Source of the DNA: BOG-908 sp965198915 | GTDB lineage: Bacteria; Pseudomonadota; Alphaproteobacteria; Acetobacterales; Acetobacteraceae | Reading direction: 5' to 3' | Length of the DNA: 64,000 nt | NCBI GenBank assembly: GCA_965198915.1 | Contig: CBDAQC010000002.1 | Span: 1,054,001 to 1,118,000, forward strand | In this document: piece by piece, positions 34,796 through 43,754 of the stretch | Numbering within the stretch: position 1 is the first letter of the stretch | Layout of the letters: every line of letters begins with the position of its first letter | Notes under the pieces: generated by a model | The model's input: the letters and a program-made list of their open reading frames with translations, nothing else | Databases searched by the model: none | Told to the model about the DNA's origin: nothing | Translations under genes and position numbers: made by a program

Positions 34796-36172
34796 TCAGC
34801 GCTCCGCCGCGGTGAATACGACGTCCACGGCAAACCCGTCCGGCAGGTCGCTGAAGCGCAGGCGGAAGCCGTGCATCCGCAGTATGGCGGCCACCAGGCT
34901 CAGGCCCAGCCCGGTGCCCGGGACGTTTGCCGCGGTAGCCGACCGGTAGAAGCGCTGGAGAACCGCGTCACGCTCGGCCCTGCCGATGCCTGGACCGTCA
35001 TCCGTGACGCGCAGGACGGGTCCTTCCCCGCAGGCCAGCAGCCGGATGGAGACGGCGCCGCCCGGCGGCGCGAACTTGATCGCGTTGTCGAGCAGGTTGG
35101 CGCAAACCTCGAACAGTAGGTCGCGATCGCCGAAGACGCGTACGCCCCGGGGTGCATCGGCGGAGAAGCGCAGGGAACGTAGTTCGGCCACCGGCTGATA
35201 CAGCTCGGCCGCCTCCTCCACCATCGCCGAGAGGTCGGTGTCGGCGAAGCCCGATCTGCGGCTGGCACTCTCCAACTCGCCGATCCGCAGCAGGGCGGTG
35301 ATGGTGCCGAAGCACTGGTCGAGGTCGGCGATCGCCTGCACCGCCACGTCGTCGAGTTCGGCCAGGGTGGAGGCGCGGCGCCGTCCGCCTTCCAGCCGGG
35401 CGCGCATCCGTGCGAGCGGACTGCGCAGGTTATGCGCGATGCCGTCGCCCACATCGCGCATCTCGGCCAGCAGGCGTTGCAGCCGGTCGAGCGCGCGGTT
35501 GACGCTGGCGGCCAGGATGTCGAAATCGTCGCGCGCCGCGCTGACCGGCAGGCGCTCATGCAGGTTGGCATCCATGATCCGGTCCAGCGTCGCGCGCAGG
35601 ACGGCGACCCGCGACAGCGTCCTGGCGCTGGCCCAGACGCCGGCTGCGAGCGACAGCGCGATCGCCGGCGCCAGGCCGAGCGCCAAAGCGCGCCCGACCA
35701 GGCGCTGCAATTGCACCAGGTCCCGCCGGCTGCGGCCGATGATGGCGATGCGGCCGTCCGGCAGCCGCGTTGCCGCCGCGGTCACCCGCTCCGCCACGGG
35801 GCCGCCCGGCGTGTCGCGGGTCACGCTGACCACATGGGTGCGGCCGTCTTGCGGCAGGTCCGCCGGGTAGCGCGCGACATCGCCGGCGAGCCTGCTGCCA
35901 TCCGGCGCCCAGAGTGCGGCGAAGCTCAGCCGGTGCAGGTCGCCGGCGAACCTTGCCCGAAGGTCGCCCACGAGATCCTGCGGCGGCTCGCGCCCGAGCG
36001 CCGCGGCTTCGTTCAGCACGGTCCGCTCTATCCGGCCGGACTCGAAGACGGCGGTCTGCCAGTATATGAATGCGAACAGCGCGAGCGTGCTGGCGCCGAA
36101 GACGGTAGCGACCAGTGCCGAGTGGCGGAACGCGCTGGTGCGGAAGGCGTCGGCCCAGGCGGCGGGAAACAC
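34796..36172 (-). CDS. membrane sensor histidine kinase
   Basis: 458 aa. TM1 about 19–41 and TM2 about 160–183 enclose a 120-residue periplasmic sensor; a HAMP region follows. The phosphorylated histidine is in GIAHNLRSPLARM, an unusual HN instead of the common HD/HE. The N box NLLDNAIKF, G1 DDGPGIG, and G2 GTGLGLSL are intact, so it should be active. Start is GTG 36172. Encoded 64 bp downstream of its likely partner regulator. Confidence 0.9.
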   Translation of the reverse strand: MFPAAWADAFRTSAFRHSALVATVFGASTLALFAFIYWQTAVFESGRIERTVLNEAAALGREPPQDLVGDLRARFAGDLHRLSFAALWAPDGSRLAGDVARYPADLPQDGRTHVVSVTRDTPGGPVAERVTAAATRLPDGRIAIIGRSRRDLVQLQRLVGRALALGLAPAIALSLAAGVWASARTLSRVAVLRATLDRIMDANLHERLPVSAARDDFDILAASVNRALDRLQRLLAEMRDVGDGIAHNLRSPLARMRARLEGGRRRASTLAELDDVAVQAIADLDQCFGTITALLRIGELESASRRSGFADTDLSAMVEEAAELYQPVAELRSLRFSADAPRGVRVFGDRDLLFEVCANLLDNAIKFAPPGGAVSIRLLACGEGPVLRVTDDGPGIGRAERDAVLQRFYRSATAANVPGTGLGLSLVAAILRMHGFRLRFSDLPDGFAVDVVFTAAER

Positions 36173-36236
36173 GCGATGTGTTCTTTCCAGGAAGCGGGAT
36201 TGTCGTCGGCTGTCGCGAAGCTGAAGCGCGGGCCCG

Positions 36237-36965
36237 TCAGCTCACGGCAGGCCCGCGGAAGACGAAGCCGCTGCCTTTCACGCTTTCGATCATCGAGGCC
36301 GCGCCCGGCACGTCTATCTTGCGCCGCAGCCGTCCGACATGCACGTCCACCAGGTTGGTCTGCGGCACGAACCTGTAATGCCACACGTCTTCCAGCAGCA
36401 TGGTCCGCGTCACCACCTGCCCCGGCCGGCGCATCAGATATTCCAGCAGCCGAAACTCCCGCGGAAGTATGTCGAGCGGCTTTCCGTTACGGCGTGCGAC
36501 CCGATCGATCAGGTCGAGCTCGAAACCGCCTGCGCGCAGCACCGTCTCGCGCAGGTCGAGCGGGCGGCGCAGCAGCGCGTCCACGCGGGCCGCGAGTTCC
36601 TCGAACGCGAACGGCTTGGTCAGGTAGTCGTCGCCGCCCGCCTTCAGACCGCGCACGCGCTCGTTGACGGCGGCTAGCGCGCTGAGCACGAGAACAGGCA
36701 TGGCGGCGCCACGCTCCCGCAGCTTCTCGACAATGGCGAGGCCGTCCATGTCGGGCAGCATGCGATCCATGATCAGCAGCCCGAACTGCCGGGCGCCGGC
36801 CGCCTCCAGCGCGTGCGCGCCGTCCTGCACCCAGTCCACGTCGTAGCCGCGCACGCGCAGATCGTCGGCGATCTCGCTCGCCATCGGCGCGTCGTCCTCG
36901 ACCAGAAGCAGACGCGCCAGCACCCGCTCCTGCCCGGCACGCGCCGTCCCGATGTCCTCGCCCAT
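36237..36965 (-). CDS. OmpR-family response regulator
   Basis: 242 aa from ATG 36965 (GGAG about 10 nt upstream; the in-frame ATG at 36992 has none). The receiver has the acidic pair E23–D25, phospho-acceptor D67 in LLIMDRMLPDMDG and the conserved lysine in LTKPFAFEEL. The winged-helix DNA-binding domain ends with DVHVGRLRRKIDVPGAASM and SVKGSGFVFRG. The gene precedes the histidine kinase in one operon. Because two porin-like genes flank the pair, porin control is a reasonable guess. Confidence 0.9.
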   Translation of the reverse strand: MGEDIGTARAGQERVLARLLLVEDDAPMASEIADDLRVRGYDVDWVQDGAHALEAAGARQFGLLIMDRMLPDMDGLAIVEKLRERGAAMPVLVLSALAAVNERVRGLKAGGDDYLTKPFAFEELAARVDALLRRPLDLRETVLRAGGFELDLIDRVARRNGKPLDILPREFRLLEYLMRRPGQVVTRTMLLEDVWHYRFVPQTNLVDVHVGRLRRKIDVPGAASMIESVKGSGFVFRGPAVS

Positions 36966-37131
36966 TGCCGTCCGCTCCGAAGGCGAATGCATCAGGATGG
37001 GGCAGGCTGAGGCCGCGATCCATTAAACACGGAGTTAGGCGAGCGTTGCGGAGGCTGACCGGGCGTAAACTCCGGCCTGCCCCTGCTGGCGGCTAACCCC
37101 GCTTCCCGACAGGAGCGTTCCGGCCTCGGTC

Positions 37132-38919
37132 CTACTGGAACGGGAAATATCGGAAGCTGAAGAAGAACGCGTTGCTGTCCGCCTTGGGCGTAGGCCCTAC
37201 TCCCTGGAAGATGTAGCGCTTCGAGTAGGCGTATTGGGTGCCCACCTGCACCGTTCCGAAATCGCCATGCAGCAGGCGATACCAGGCGCCTACCGTTCCC
37301 TGCACCACACCGGATGTGTTGCCGACGCACTCGCTGCTCGGCGCGTCCTCGATGCTGCAGCCGGCGTTGTTGTATAGCGGGTTGCCGTAGCCATAAGCCG
37401 TGACCTTCCCCTTGCTGACCGTATCCGAGTAGCGCGCCGAGACCTGGTCCGTGCCGAGATAGGCGTAGACGTCCATCTGCTGCGTGGGATGGCCGATGAG
37501 GCCGATCAGCGCCTCGTAGCCGGGCAGCGGGTCCGGCTTACCCGCGGCGTTGATCGTCGAGTCGGGGAGCTGCACCGGGTCGTAGCGGCTGATCGCACGG
37601 CCGGCCAGGCCGCTGACCTGGAAGTCCAGCAGCTTCGGAATCACGTGTATCAGGGCCGCGGCCCCGCCGCCGCCGCCGATCTCGGTGTTGTTCTCGCCCG
37701 TGCCCAACTGGCTGACGCGGTCGTTGAACACCCGGCCGATGGCGAATGCCTCCAGATGGGCCAGGTTGTAATCCGCCGTCGCCTTGACGATGACGTCCGG
37801 GGCGAAATTGTTGGAATAGACCGGTGAGCCGTTCGTCGCGCTGGTCGGGCTGGCTGCGACGGACGAAACCGTGGTGTTGCCGTTCACGCCGGTGCCGGGA
37901 TTGGTGATGTTGATGGTGCTGCCGGGGATGACCGGCGTGGTGCCGCCATAGATGGTCTCCGGGTTCTCGACCGAGAGGGCGACATGATACTGGTCGTGCA
38001 GGAAGCTCTTGGTCAGGCGAAGCTGGGCTTGGCGGGCATAGGTGAAGCCGGGCACGTAGTTAGGATCGATCGTCTGGGGCGGATTGACGTTGAGCGGGTC
38101 CATGCCGACCCGGTTCATCGTCAGCAGCGACCAGGCCTGTCCGGCCAGCACCTCGAAGCCCCAATCGCTCCTGTCATAGGCCACCCAGGCTTCGCGTATG
38201 CGCGGCGTCCAGCTGTTGCTTTCGTTGGAGTTCGCCGTGGTCGCCGCGCCCTGGAAGTCGATCGCGAGATAGGACCGCAGCTCGGTATCCTCGTCCGGGC
38301 TGGCGGTTGCCAGGCCGGTCAGGCGGCTAGTGCGCGCGCTGAACACCAACTCGCCCTCGTGATGCAGCGGCGAGTTCGCCAGTGGGATGCCGCTGGTGTA
38401 ATTGGATTGAATGTCCTCCACGCTGTTGCGCGACCGATACACACCGTCGCCGGTGAGGTATCCGCCGAGTTGCACGTTAATAGCGCCGATCTGGAAGCTG
38501 CCCTGGTGCAGCTTCGGCGGCGGCTGGACAGGCACCAGCGTCAGCGCGCCCGTGGCAGAGCCCGGCGCCGCGGGAAGCAGGGCGTAGCCGGCCGGGATCT
38601 GCGGCGTCAGCGGCAATGGCTGCGAGGCGGGCGGCGTAGGCGCCTGGACGGGACTGGCCGGCCGCCTGCGGTCCTGTTCGGCCTCCTGCAGCTTCAGCCG
38701 GCGTAGCTCGGCCTTCAGCGCCCTGAGCTGCTGCTCGACGGACTGCATCTGCGCGTCCGAGACCTGTGCCCGCGCCTGGCCGCATTGCAGGACCAGAACC
38801 GCCATCGCGGCGCCTGCTGCCAAAGCCGCCCGGTTGGGGCGCGCGTGCCCAAGCCGGCCAGCGGCCCGGGCAACGCCGGTCCTGCCGCTTGTGGCCGCTC
38901 GCGCCGTGCTTGAAGCCAT
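37132..38919 (-). CDS. porin-like outer-membrane beta-barrel protein, copy 2
   Basis: 595 aa, homologous along its length to the product of 32359–34092. Both share a coiled-coil start, the linker QIPAGYAL, the block GSFxxGAINVQLGG, and NPGTGVNGNTTVSSVAA (17 identical residues). It ends SFRYFPFQ. The signal region is long (about 50 residues, ending ARAQ), so the true start may be internal, although GGAAG lies 7 nt before ATG 38919. No Pho-like box with 11-bp spacing is seen upstream. It lies upstream of, and on the same strand as, the regulator gene. Confidence 0.8.
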   Translation of the reverse strand: MASSTARAATSGRTGVARAAGRLGHARPNRAALAAGAAMAVLVLQCGQARAQVSDAQMQSVEQQLRALKAELRRLKLQEAEQDRRRPASPVQAPTPPASQPLPLTPQIPAGYALLPAAPGSATGALTLVPVQPPPKLHQGSFQIGAINVQLGGYLTGDGVYRSRNSVEDIQSNYTSGIPLANSPLHHEGELVFSARTSRLTGLATASPDEDTELRSYLAIDFQGAATTANSNESNSWTPRIREAWVAYDRSDWGFEVLAGQAWSLLTMNRVGMDPLNVNPPQTIDPNYVPGFTYARQAQLRLTKSFLHDQYHVALSVENPETIYGGTTPVIPGSTINITNPGTGVNGNTTVSSVAASPTSATNGSPVYSNNFAPDVIVKATADYNLAHLEAFAIGRVFNDRVSQLGTGENNTEIGGGGGAAALIHVIPKLLDFQVSGLAGRAISRYDPVQLPDSTINAAGKPDPLPGYEALIGLIGHPTQQMDVYAYLGTDQVSARYSDTVSKGKVTAYGYGNPLYNNAGCSIEDAPSSECVGNTSGVVQGTVGAWYRLLHGDFGTVQVGTQYAYSKRYIFQGVGPTPKADSNAFFFSFRYFPFQ

Positions 38920-39102
38920 CTGTGTCTTCCAGAATTACAGCCGAATTGCCGGCGGTTGCACCAGGTCTGGCCCGTCGCTGACAGGCCGGAACGATACAGC
39001 CATTTCAATCCACACTGGTCAACTAGGAATAAAGCAAGACGCCGCCTTCTGTGTTCTGCCGGCCACCGGCGAGCCGAAACGTCGCGGCGTGCCGGCTGCG
39101 CG

Positions 39103-39723
39103 TCAGCTTGGCCGGGCCATCATGGGCGGCGCGAACAACTCCGGCGTGAGGACGGGCGCGGTGTCTATGTCGGCCAGGGTCAGTTCCAGCGTCCGGTGGT
39201 AGGGATCGGTCACCGACACGCCGAGCAGACGGAGCGGGTGGTCCGCCATCTGCAGCGTCAGGCTGCCCTGCCCGGCCGCGCCGGTCTTGCTCAGCGAAAC
39301 CTGCAATGACGTGCCCTGGTGCACCAGGGAGTCGACCGTCACGTCGCCATCAAGGTGGATTTCCGGCGCCAGCAGGATGCCCAGCGGCGTGCGCGATAGC
39401 GGTTGCGTGGTTAACGCGCCGTTGCTGCGGTCCAGGATGCGCACCCGCCCGCCGCTGATCACCATCACCCGCGCGCCCGGCCCCTGGTAGTCCAGCCGCA
39501 GATGTCCCGGCCGGTCCAGCCACACCAGCCCCGCCGCCGTCCCGTAATCGCCGGTCTGCAGGAAATGCGCCTCGAAGCGCGGCATCGCGTTCAGGTAGGC
39601 GGTGATCCGCGCGAGGTCGGACTGATCATTCCGGGACAGGACGGGCGCTGTCCTGGTCATGCAGCCGGAGGCCGCCAAGGCCACCGCCAGCCAGGTGAAG
39701 GCTTTCGATCCAGGCCGCTTCAT
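39103..39723 (-). CDS. LolA-like outer-membrane lipoprotein carrier
   Basis: 206 aa. A leader with lipobox-like ASGC (about residue 20) precedes a LolA fold: RITAYLNAMPRFEAHFLQTG, then GLVWLDRPGHLRLDYQGPGA and GILLAPEIHL. Classical LolA is soluble and lacks an acyl-accepting cysteine, so a lipidated variant (MucB- or LolB-like) is an alternative. AAGGAG sits 8 nt upstream, and the ATG overlaps the glk stop as ATGA, so the two are translationally coupled. Confidence 0.82.
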   Translation of the reverse strand: MKRPGSKAFTWLAVALAASGCMTRTAPVLSRNDQSDLARITAYLNAMPRFEAHFLQTGDYGTAAGLVWLDRPGHLRLDYQGPGARVMVISGGRVRILDRSNGALTTQPLSRTPLGILLAPEIHLDGDVTVDSLVHQGTSLQVSLSKTGAAGQGSLTLQMADHPLRLLGVSVTDPYHRTLELTLADIDTAPVLTPELFAPPMMARPS

Positions 39724-40688
39724 GTCGTGTGCTCCTTGGCGAACGCCGCGGCCGCCCCGAACAGGCCTGGTTCGGGATGGGTGATCAGCTTCACCGGCAC
39801 CCCGGCCAGCATCGGCTCCATGCGTCCCTTGGCGCGGAAACGCGCGGCGAAGCCGCTGCCCGGCAGCTTGGCAGCCAGACGGGCGCCCACCCCGCCGGCC
39901 AGCACCACGCCGTGCGCCCCCTGCGCCAAAGCGATGTCGCCGGCCAGGCTGCCGAGGCACAGGCAGAACCGGTCCAGTGCCGCTACTGCCAGCCGGTCCG
40001 TTCCGCTGAGGGCCGCCTGCCACAGATCCTTGACGTCGCGCTGGGGCGGCGTCTCGCCCTCCTGCTCCGCCAGGAACGCGTGGATATGCGCCAGGCCAGG
40101 GCCGGAGACGATACGCTCGGCGGACACCCTGTCGAAGTCCCGGCGCAACCGGGCCAGGAGGCAGTCCTCCAGCGGGTCGACCGGCGCCCAGCCGATATGG
40201 CCGCCTTCCGTCTCCATCACCTGATAGCCGGTGGCGCCGCGCAGCACATGGGCCACGCCCAGTCCGGTGCCTGGCCCCACCACGCCTATCACGCCCACCA
40301 CGGGCAGCGGCACGTCCGGCCCGGCGATGCGCTCCAGATAGTGTTCGGGAAGCTGCGCCACCGCGTGGCCCACCGCGCCGAAATCGTTGATCAGCGTCAT
40401 ACGCTCCAGCCCCAGCTCCTGCGCCAGCAAAGCCGGCTGCAGGACCCAGGTGCTGTTGGTCAGCTTCAACGCCGCGCCGGCAATGGGCGAGGCGATCGCC
40501 AGCGCGGCGGAAGCGGGCAGCTTCTGGCCAGCTCTCGACGCGTAGTCGGCCCAGGCCGCCACGATACCGTCGTAATCGCCCGTGTGCAGCGTCACCGGCT
40601 CGCCCAGCCCGGTCACCCGGCCAGCGACCACGCTCGCCAGGGCAAAGCGTACATGCGTCCCGCCGAGATCCACGCAAACGAGGTCCAA
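39720..40688 (-). CDS. glk: glucokinase
   Basis: 322-residue ATP:glucose phosphotransferase of the bacterial Glk family. Landmarks are the phosphate-1 motif VDLGGTHVRFAL, the catalytic NDFGAVGHAV and the substrate block ETEGGHIGW. Start is TTG 40688 with GGGAGG 7 nt upstream. Its stop codon overlaps the start of the LolA-like gene. Confidence 0.93.
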   Translation of the reverse strand: MDLVCVDLGGTHVRFALASVVAGRVTGLGEPVTLHTGDYDGIVAAWADYASRAGQKLPASAALAIASPIAGAALKLTNSTWVLQPALLAQELGLERMTLINDFGAVGHAVAQLPEHYLERIAGPDVPLPVVGVIGVVGPGTGLGVAHVLRGATGYQVMETEGGHIGWAPVDPLEDCLLARLRRDFDRVSAERIVSGPGLAHIHAFLAEQEGETPPQRDVKDLWQAALSGTDRLAVAALDRFCLCLGSLAGDIALAQGAHGVVLAGGVGARLAAKLPGSGFAARFRAKGRMEPMLAGVPVKLITHPEPGLFGAAAAFAKEHTT

Positions 40689-40834
40689 ACCCCTAGCCTC
40701 CCAGGTTAGTCGATTCTGCTTTACGTCACCCTCCAGCGGCCCGCCAGAAGGGGCAAGGTTGCGTTTGCCGGGGCGCTGCGGTTATGACCTACCGGATGTT
40801 GGATGGCCTCAAGACCACCATCGGGGGGACGGGT

Positions 40835-41260
40835 ATGCGGGCGGCGGCTCTCTGCCTCTGGTCCGTGCTCTTCGGTTTCCACCCTGCGACAGCAGCACCG
40901 CCACCGCAGCAGGAGCTTGCCGGCCCGTCCCGGGACTCCGGCACGGCCCAGCCGAGCGTGCGTCCGGCAATGGCCGAGCACGAGGCGGAGCGGCTGCCGT
41001 CCGTGGTGTTCGCGCCCGGTTCCGCCCGGCTGACGCCGAGTGCGACGCGGCTACTCGACAGTTTCGGACGATCCCTGGCCGATGACAGGCTGCGGCTGGA
41101 TTGCCGCTCCGGGGCGGACCGCGACCTGGCGGGACGGCGGGCCGATGCGGTGGCCGGCTACCTGGAACAGAATTTCGGCGTGCCGCGCGAGCGCATACAG
41201 GTGGTGATCGCGGGCAAGGTGGACGACCGGCGGGTTGCCCTGGAAGATCTGGGGCAGTGA
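40835..41260 (+). CDS. exported protein with a partial OmpA-like domain
   Basis: 141 aa with a signal peptide (about 1–22). The C-terminal half (VVFAPGSARLTPSATRLLDSF, then GRRADAVAGYLEQNFGVPRERI) follows the OmpA C-terminal pattern, but lacks the typical TDxxG peptidoglycan-binding strand, where it reads RSGADRDL. The domain is shortened, so peptidoglycan binding is doubtful. GGGGGA lies 6 nt before ATG 40835. Divergent from glk; followed by a GC-rich hairpin element. Confidence 0.75.
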   Translation: MRAAALCLWSVLFGFHPATAAPPPQQELAGPSRDSGTAQPSVRPAMAEHEAERLPSVVFAPGSARLTPSATRLLDSFGRSLADDRLRLDCRSGADRDLAGRRADAVAGYLEQNFGVPRERIQVVIAGKVDDRRVALEDLGQ

Positions 41261-41264
41261 AGTG

Positions 41265-41404
41265 AGCCAGGGGTTTCGCCCCTGGACCCCGCACGTCCGT
41301 TCGAAACTCGCTTGGCGGCCACCTAAAGTCCGCTCCGCTGCGACACGCATCCTAAAAAGGGGTCTGGGGCCAAGGCCCCAGCGGGGTTTGGGGCAGAGCC
41401 CCAA
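41265..41404. repeat. GC-rich multi-hairpin intergenic element, copy 2
   Basis: Between the convergent ends of the OmpA-like gene and kynU. Contains CCAGGGGTTTCGCCCCTGG, CTGGGGCCAAGGCCCCAG and TTGGGGCAGAGCCCCAA. The middle differs from copies 1 and 3, so the hairpins are better conserved than the connecting sequence. Confidence 0.75.
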
Positions 41405-41422
41405 CCTTGCCTCCGCCCAGAA

Positions 41423-42685
41423 CTAAGTCAGCCCGCTCGCCACATCCCGCAACACCCGCGCCGCGCGCCAGACATCCTCGTAGCCCACGTAGAGCGGCGT
41501 CATGCCGAACCTCAGCACATCCGGGTCGCGATAATCGCCAATGACACCGCGGGCGATCAGCGCCTCCATTACCGCCTGCGCGTGCGGGTGCGCGAAGGAG
41601 ACGTGGCTGCCGCGTGCGTCCGCCGCGCGTGGGGTCAGAAGGGTCAGCCCTGCGCCAGCGCAGCCGGCCTCCACGCACGCGATGAAGAACGTGCATAGCC
41701 CGGCCGATTTGCGGGCGAGCGCGGCCGGGTCGGCCTCCAGCGCCAGGTCCACGCCACATTCCAGCGCGGCCAGGCTCACGATCGGCGGGGTGCCGCAGAG
41801 GAATCTGCGTATGCCGTCCGCGGGCACGTAGCCGGCGCTGAACGCGAACGGCGTGGCGTGGCCCATCCAGCCGGTCAGCGGCGAAACCAAAGCCGGTTGC
41901 AGGTCACGCGCGACATAGAGGAACGCCGGCGCGCCCGGGCCACCGTTGAGGTATTTGTAGCCGCAGCCCACCGCGAGCTGCACGCCGGCCGCGTTCAGGT
42001 CCAGCCCGACTGCCCCGGTGCTATGCGCGAGGTCCCAGACGACCAGCGCGCCTTTGGCCTGCAACGTTGCAGTCATCGAAGCCAGGTCGAAGCGCTCGCC
42101 CGTCTTGTAGTGCACATGCGTGAGCAGCACGATGGTCTCCGCGCCGGCGGCCGCGAGGATGTCCTGCCGCGGCAGCGTGCGGACGACCACATCTTGCGGC
42201 CCGGCCGCCAGGCCCTGGGCGATGTAGAGGTCTGTCGGGAAGTTGCCTTCCTCTGAGAGGATGACACGGCGGCGCGGGGCGGCCGCCAGGGCTGCGAATA
42301 GCAGCTTGTAGAGGTTGACAGAGGTCGAGTCGGCGACGATCACCTCGTCATCTTGCGCGCCGATGAGGCGGGCGATCTTGGCGCCCACGCGCTGGGGCGC
42401 GTCCATCCAGCCAGCAGCCTGCCAACTGCGTATCAGCTCCTGACCCCACTCCTCCTGCAGCACGCGCGCCACGTAGTCCGGGGTGGCCTTCGGCAGCGCG
42501 CCCAGCGAGTTGCCATCGAGGTAGATCACCCCTTCCGGCAGGGCGAAGCGATCGCGGAAGGACGCGAGGCTGTCTTGCGCATCGCGTGCGCGCGCCTCTT
42601 GCAGGCTCGTCAGGCGGTCTGCCGTGTCCGGGACCTCTGGTTCAGGGTCACGCCTGTTGGCTGAGGTCGCGGCGGCCTGTTCCAT
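41423..42685 (-). CDS. kynU: kynureninase
   Basis: 420-residue PLP enzyme that cleaves kynurenine to anthranilate and alanine. The cofactor lysine is in GCGYKYLNGGPGAPAF; the N-terminal YLDGNSLGALPK and the SEEGNFPTD block match the family. Tryptophan dioxygenase and formamidase genes are not in the window, so it may act with distant genes. The first 30 residues are poorly conserved and the ATG at 42685 has no clear ribosome-binding site. Confidence 0.92.
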   Translation of the reverse strand: MEQAAATSANRRDPEPEVPDTADRLTSLQEARARDAQDSLASFRDRFALPEGVIYLDGNSLGALPKATPDYVARVLQEEWGQELIRSWQAAGWMDAPQRVGAKIARLIGAQDDEVIVADSTSVNLYKLLFAALAAAPRRRVILSEEGNFPTDLYIAQGLAAGPQDVVVRTLPRQDILAAAGAETIVLLTHVHYKTGERFDLASMTATLQAKGALVVWDLAHSTGAVGLDLNAAGVQLAVGCGYKYLNGGPGAPAFLYVARDLQPALVSPLTGWMGHATPFAFSAGYVPADGIRRFLCGTPPIVSLAALECGVDLALEADPAALARKSAGLCTFFIACVEAGCAGAGLTLLTPRAADARGSHVSFAHPHAQAVMEALIARGVIGDYRDPDVLRFGMTPLYVGYEDVWRAARVLRDVASGLT

Positions 42686-42789
42686 GAGGGTGGCATACAG
42701 GCTGGCGGGCGGACGGAGAAGCCCGTCTAATTTTGCAGAAAAGAGGCAGAATATTGCACCGCGAAGTGGGCCGTGTCAGGCAGCCATGT

Positions 42790-43041
42790 TCAGGCCGTCA
42801 ATCCATTTGCGGAAGTAACCACGCGCGTGCTGCGCGTGCGGCGAAGCACGCGGGACAGGGTCACGCCGGCGCTTAGCCACAGCACAGGCAGTCCGACCAG
42901 ACCAGCAGCGGCGCAGCAAGGCACGACAGTATCGAAGTTGCAGCCTGCCAGGCTGGCGGCTGCCCCGCTGCAAACGCCGGACGCCAGTCCGATGCCGGCC
43001 AGTTCAAGAACGCCCAATGTAAAAACCTTGTTCTGCGCCAT
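42790..43041 (-). CDS. small membrane protein of unknown function
   Basis: 83 aa from ATG 43041, with AGGA about 8 nt upstream. Two hydrophobic stretches (about 7–30 and 42–60) flank a cysteine-rich turn: four cysteines in VCSG, AGCN and PCCAAA. Basic C-terminal tail. Could be a metal- or redox-related membrane peptide; no family known. Between the PEP-CTERM gene and kynU. Confidence 0.6.
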   Translation of the reverse strand: MAQNKVFTLGVLELAGIGLASGVCSGAAASLAGCNFDTVVPCCAAAGLVGLPVLWLSAGVTLSRVLRRTRSTRVVTSANGLTA

Positions 43042-43115
43042 GGGAACATCCTGATCAAGCAGAGCGGCAACGCGGAGGTGGAACGGCCCGCCGCATAGCG
43101 GCGGGCCGGCAGGCT

Positions 43116-43754
43116 TCAGGCGGCAGTGCGACGGCGGCGCTTCATCACGAGACCGACGAGGCCGGCGCCGAGCAGCGTCAGCGAAGCAGGCTCTGGCACG
43201 CCGACCGCGCGGCCGAGCGTCGGCACGGCGACGGAGTCGATGTTGGACGCCTCCGTGTCGTTCGTGGCAGTGCCGGGCGCGTATTTCTGCAACTGCGCGT
43301 CCTGGTCGTCGGCGAAGATCGCGTACGGGCCGGTGCTTTTGGTGAACAGGGTGAAGGTGCCAAGGTCGCCGGCCTGGCCGCCCAGCGCGGCGCCGTTAGT
43401 GGTAGCGCCGGTGTAGGTGGCGCGCACGTCGTCGATGCTCGCGTTGTTGTTCGGCGCTTCCGCCTGCGCGTAAGTGGTCAGATTCTTGTTCAGCGCGAAC
43501 GTCCAGCTTCCTGCGTTCACGAGATTGTCCGACTTCAGTGATCCGGCGCCGAAATCATACAGCGTGAAGAAAACGGCCGATGTGCTCGGGTTGATTTCTT
43601 CATCGGACGAGAGGGTTGCGCTATACGTGTAGTCGAAGCCGCCCGTCACCGCGACAGGATTGCCGACGAGCGAGATGATGATGCTCGCCTGCGCCGGCGC
43701 GGCGGACGCGACGAAACCCAGGCCGATCGCGGCCGCCATTAAGTAGTTCCGCAT
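43116..43754 (-). CDS. PEP-CTERM sorting-domain protein
   Basis: 212 aa with a signal peptide (about 1–24, ending AQAS). The C-terminus has the complete sorting signal: VPEPASLTLLG, a hydrophobic helix and RRRR. Proteins of this type are processed by exosortase (EpsH/XrtA) and linked to exopolysaccharide export; no exosortase gene lies in the window. GGGGAAA lies about 7 nt before ATG 43754. The gene and its 331-bp upstream region are less GC-rich than the surroundings. Confidence 0.88.
   Translation of the reverse strand: MRNYLMAAAIGLGFVASAAPAQASIIISLVGNPVAVTGGFDYTYSATLSSDEEINPSTSAVFFTLYDFGAGSLKSDNLVNAGSWTFALNKNLTTYAQAEAPNNNASIDDVRATYTGATTNGAALGGQAGDLGTFTLFTKSTGPYAIFADDQDAQLQKYAPGTATNDTEASNIDSVAVPTLGRAVGVPEPASLTLLGAGLVGLVMKRRRRTAA

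Noticed and set aside
38978..38999. Possible Pho box before porin copy 2
   Set aside because: The two half-sites are 15 bp apart rather than 11 and each has mismatches.
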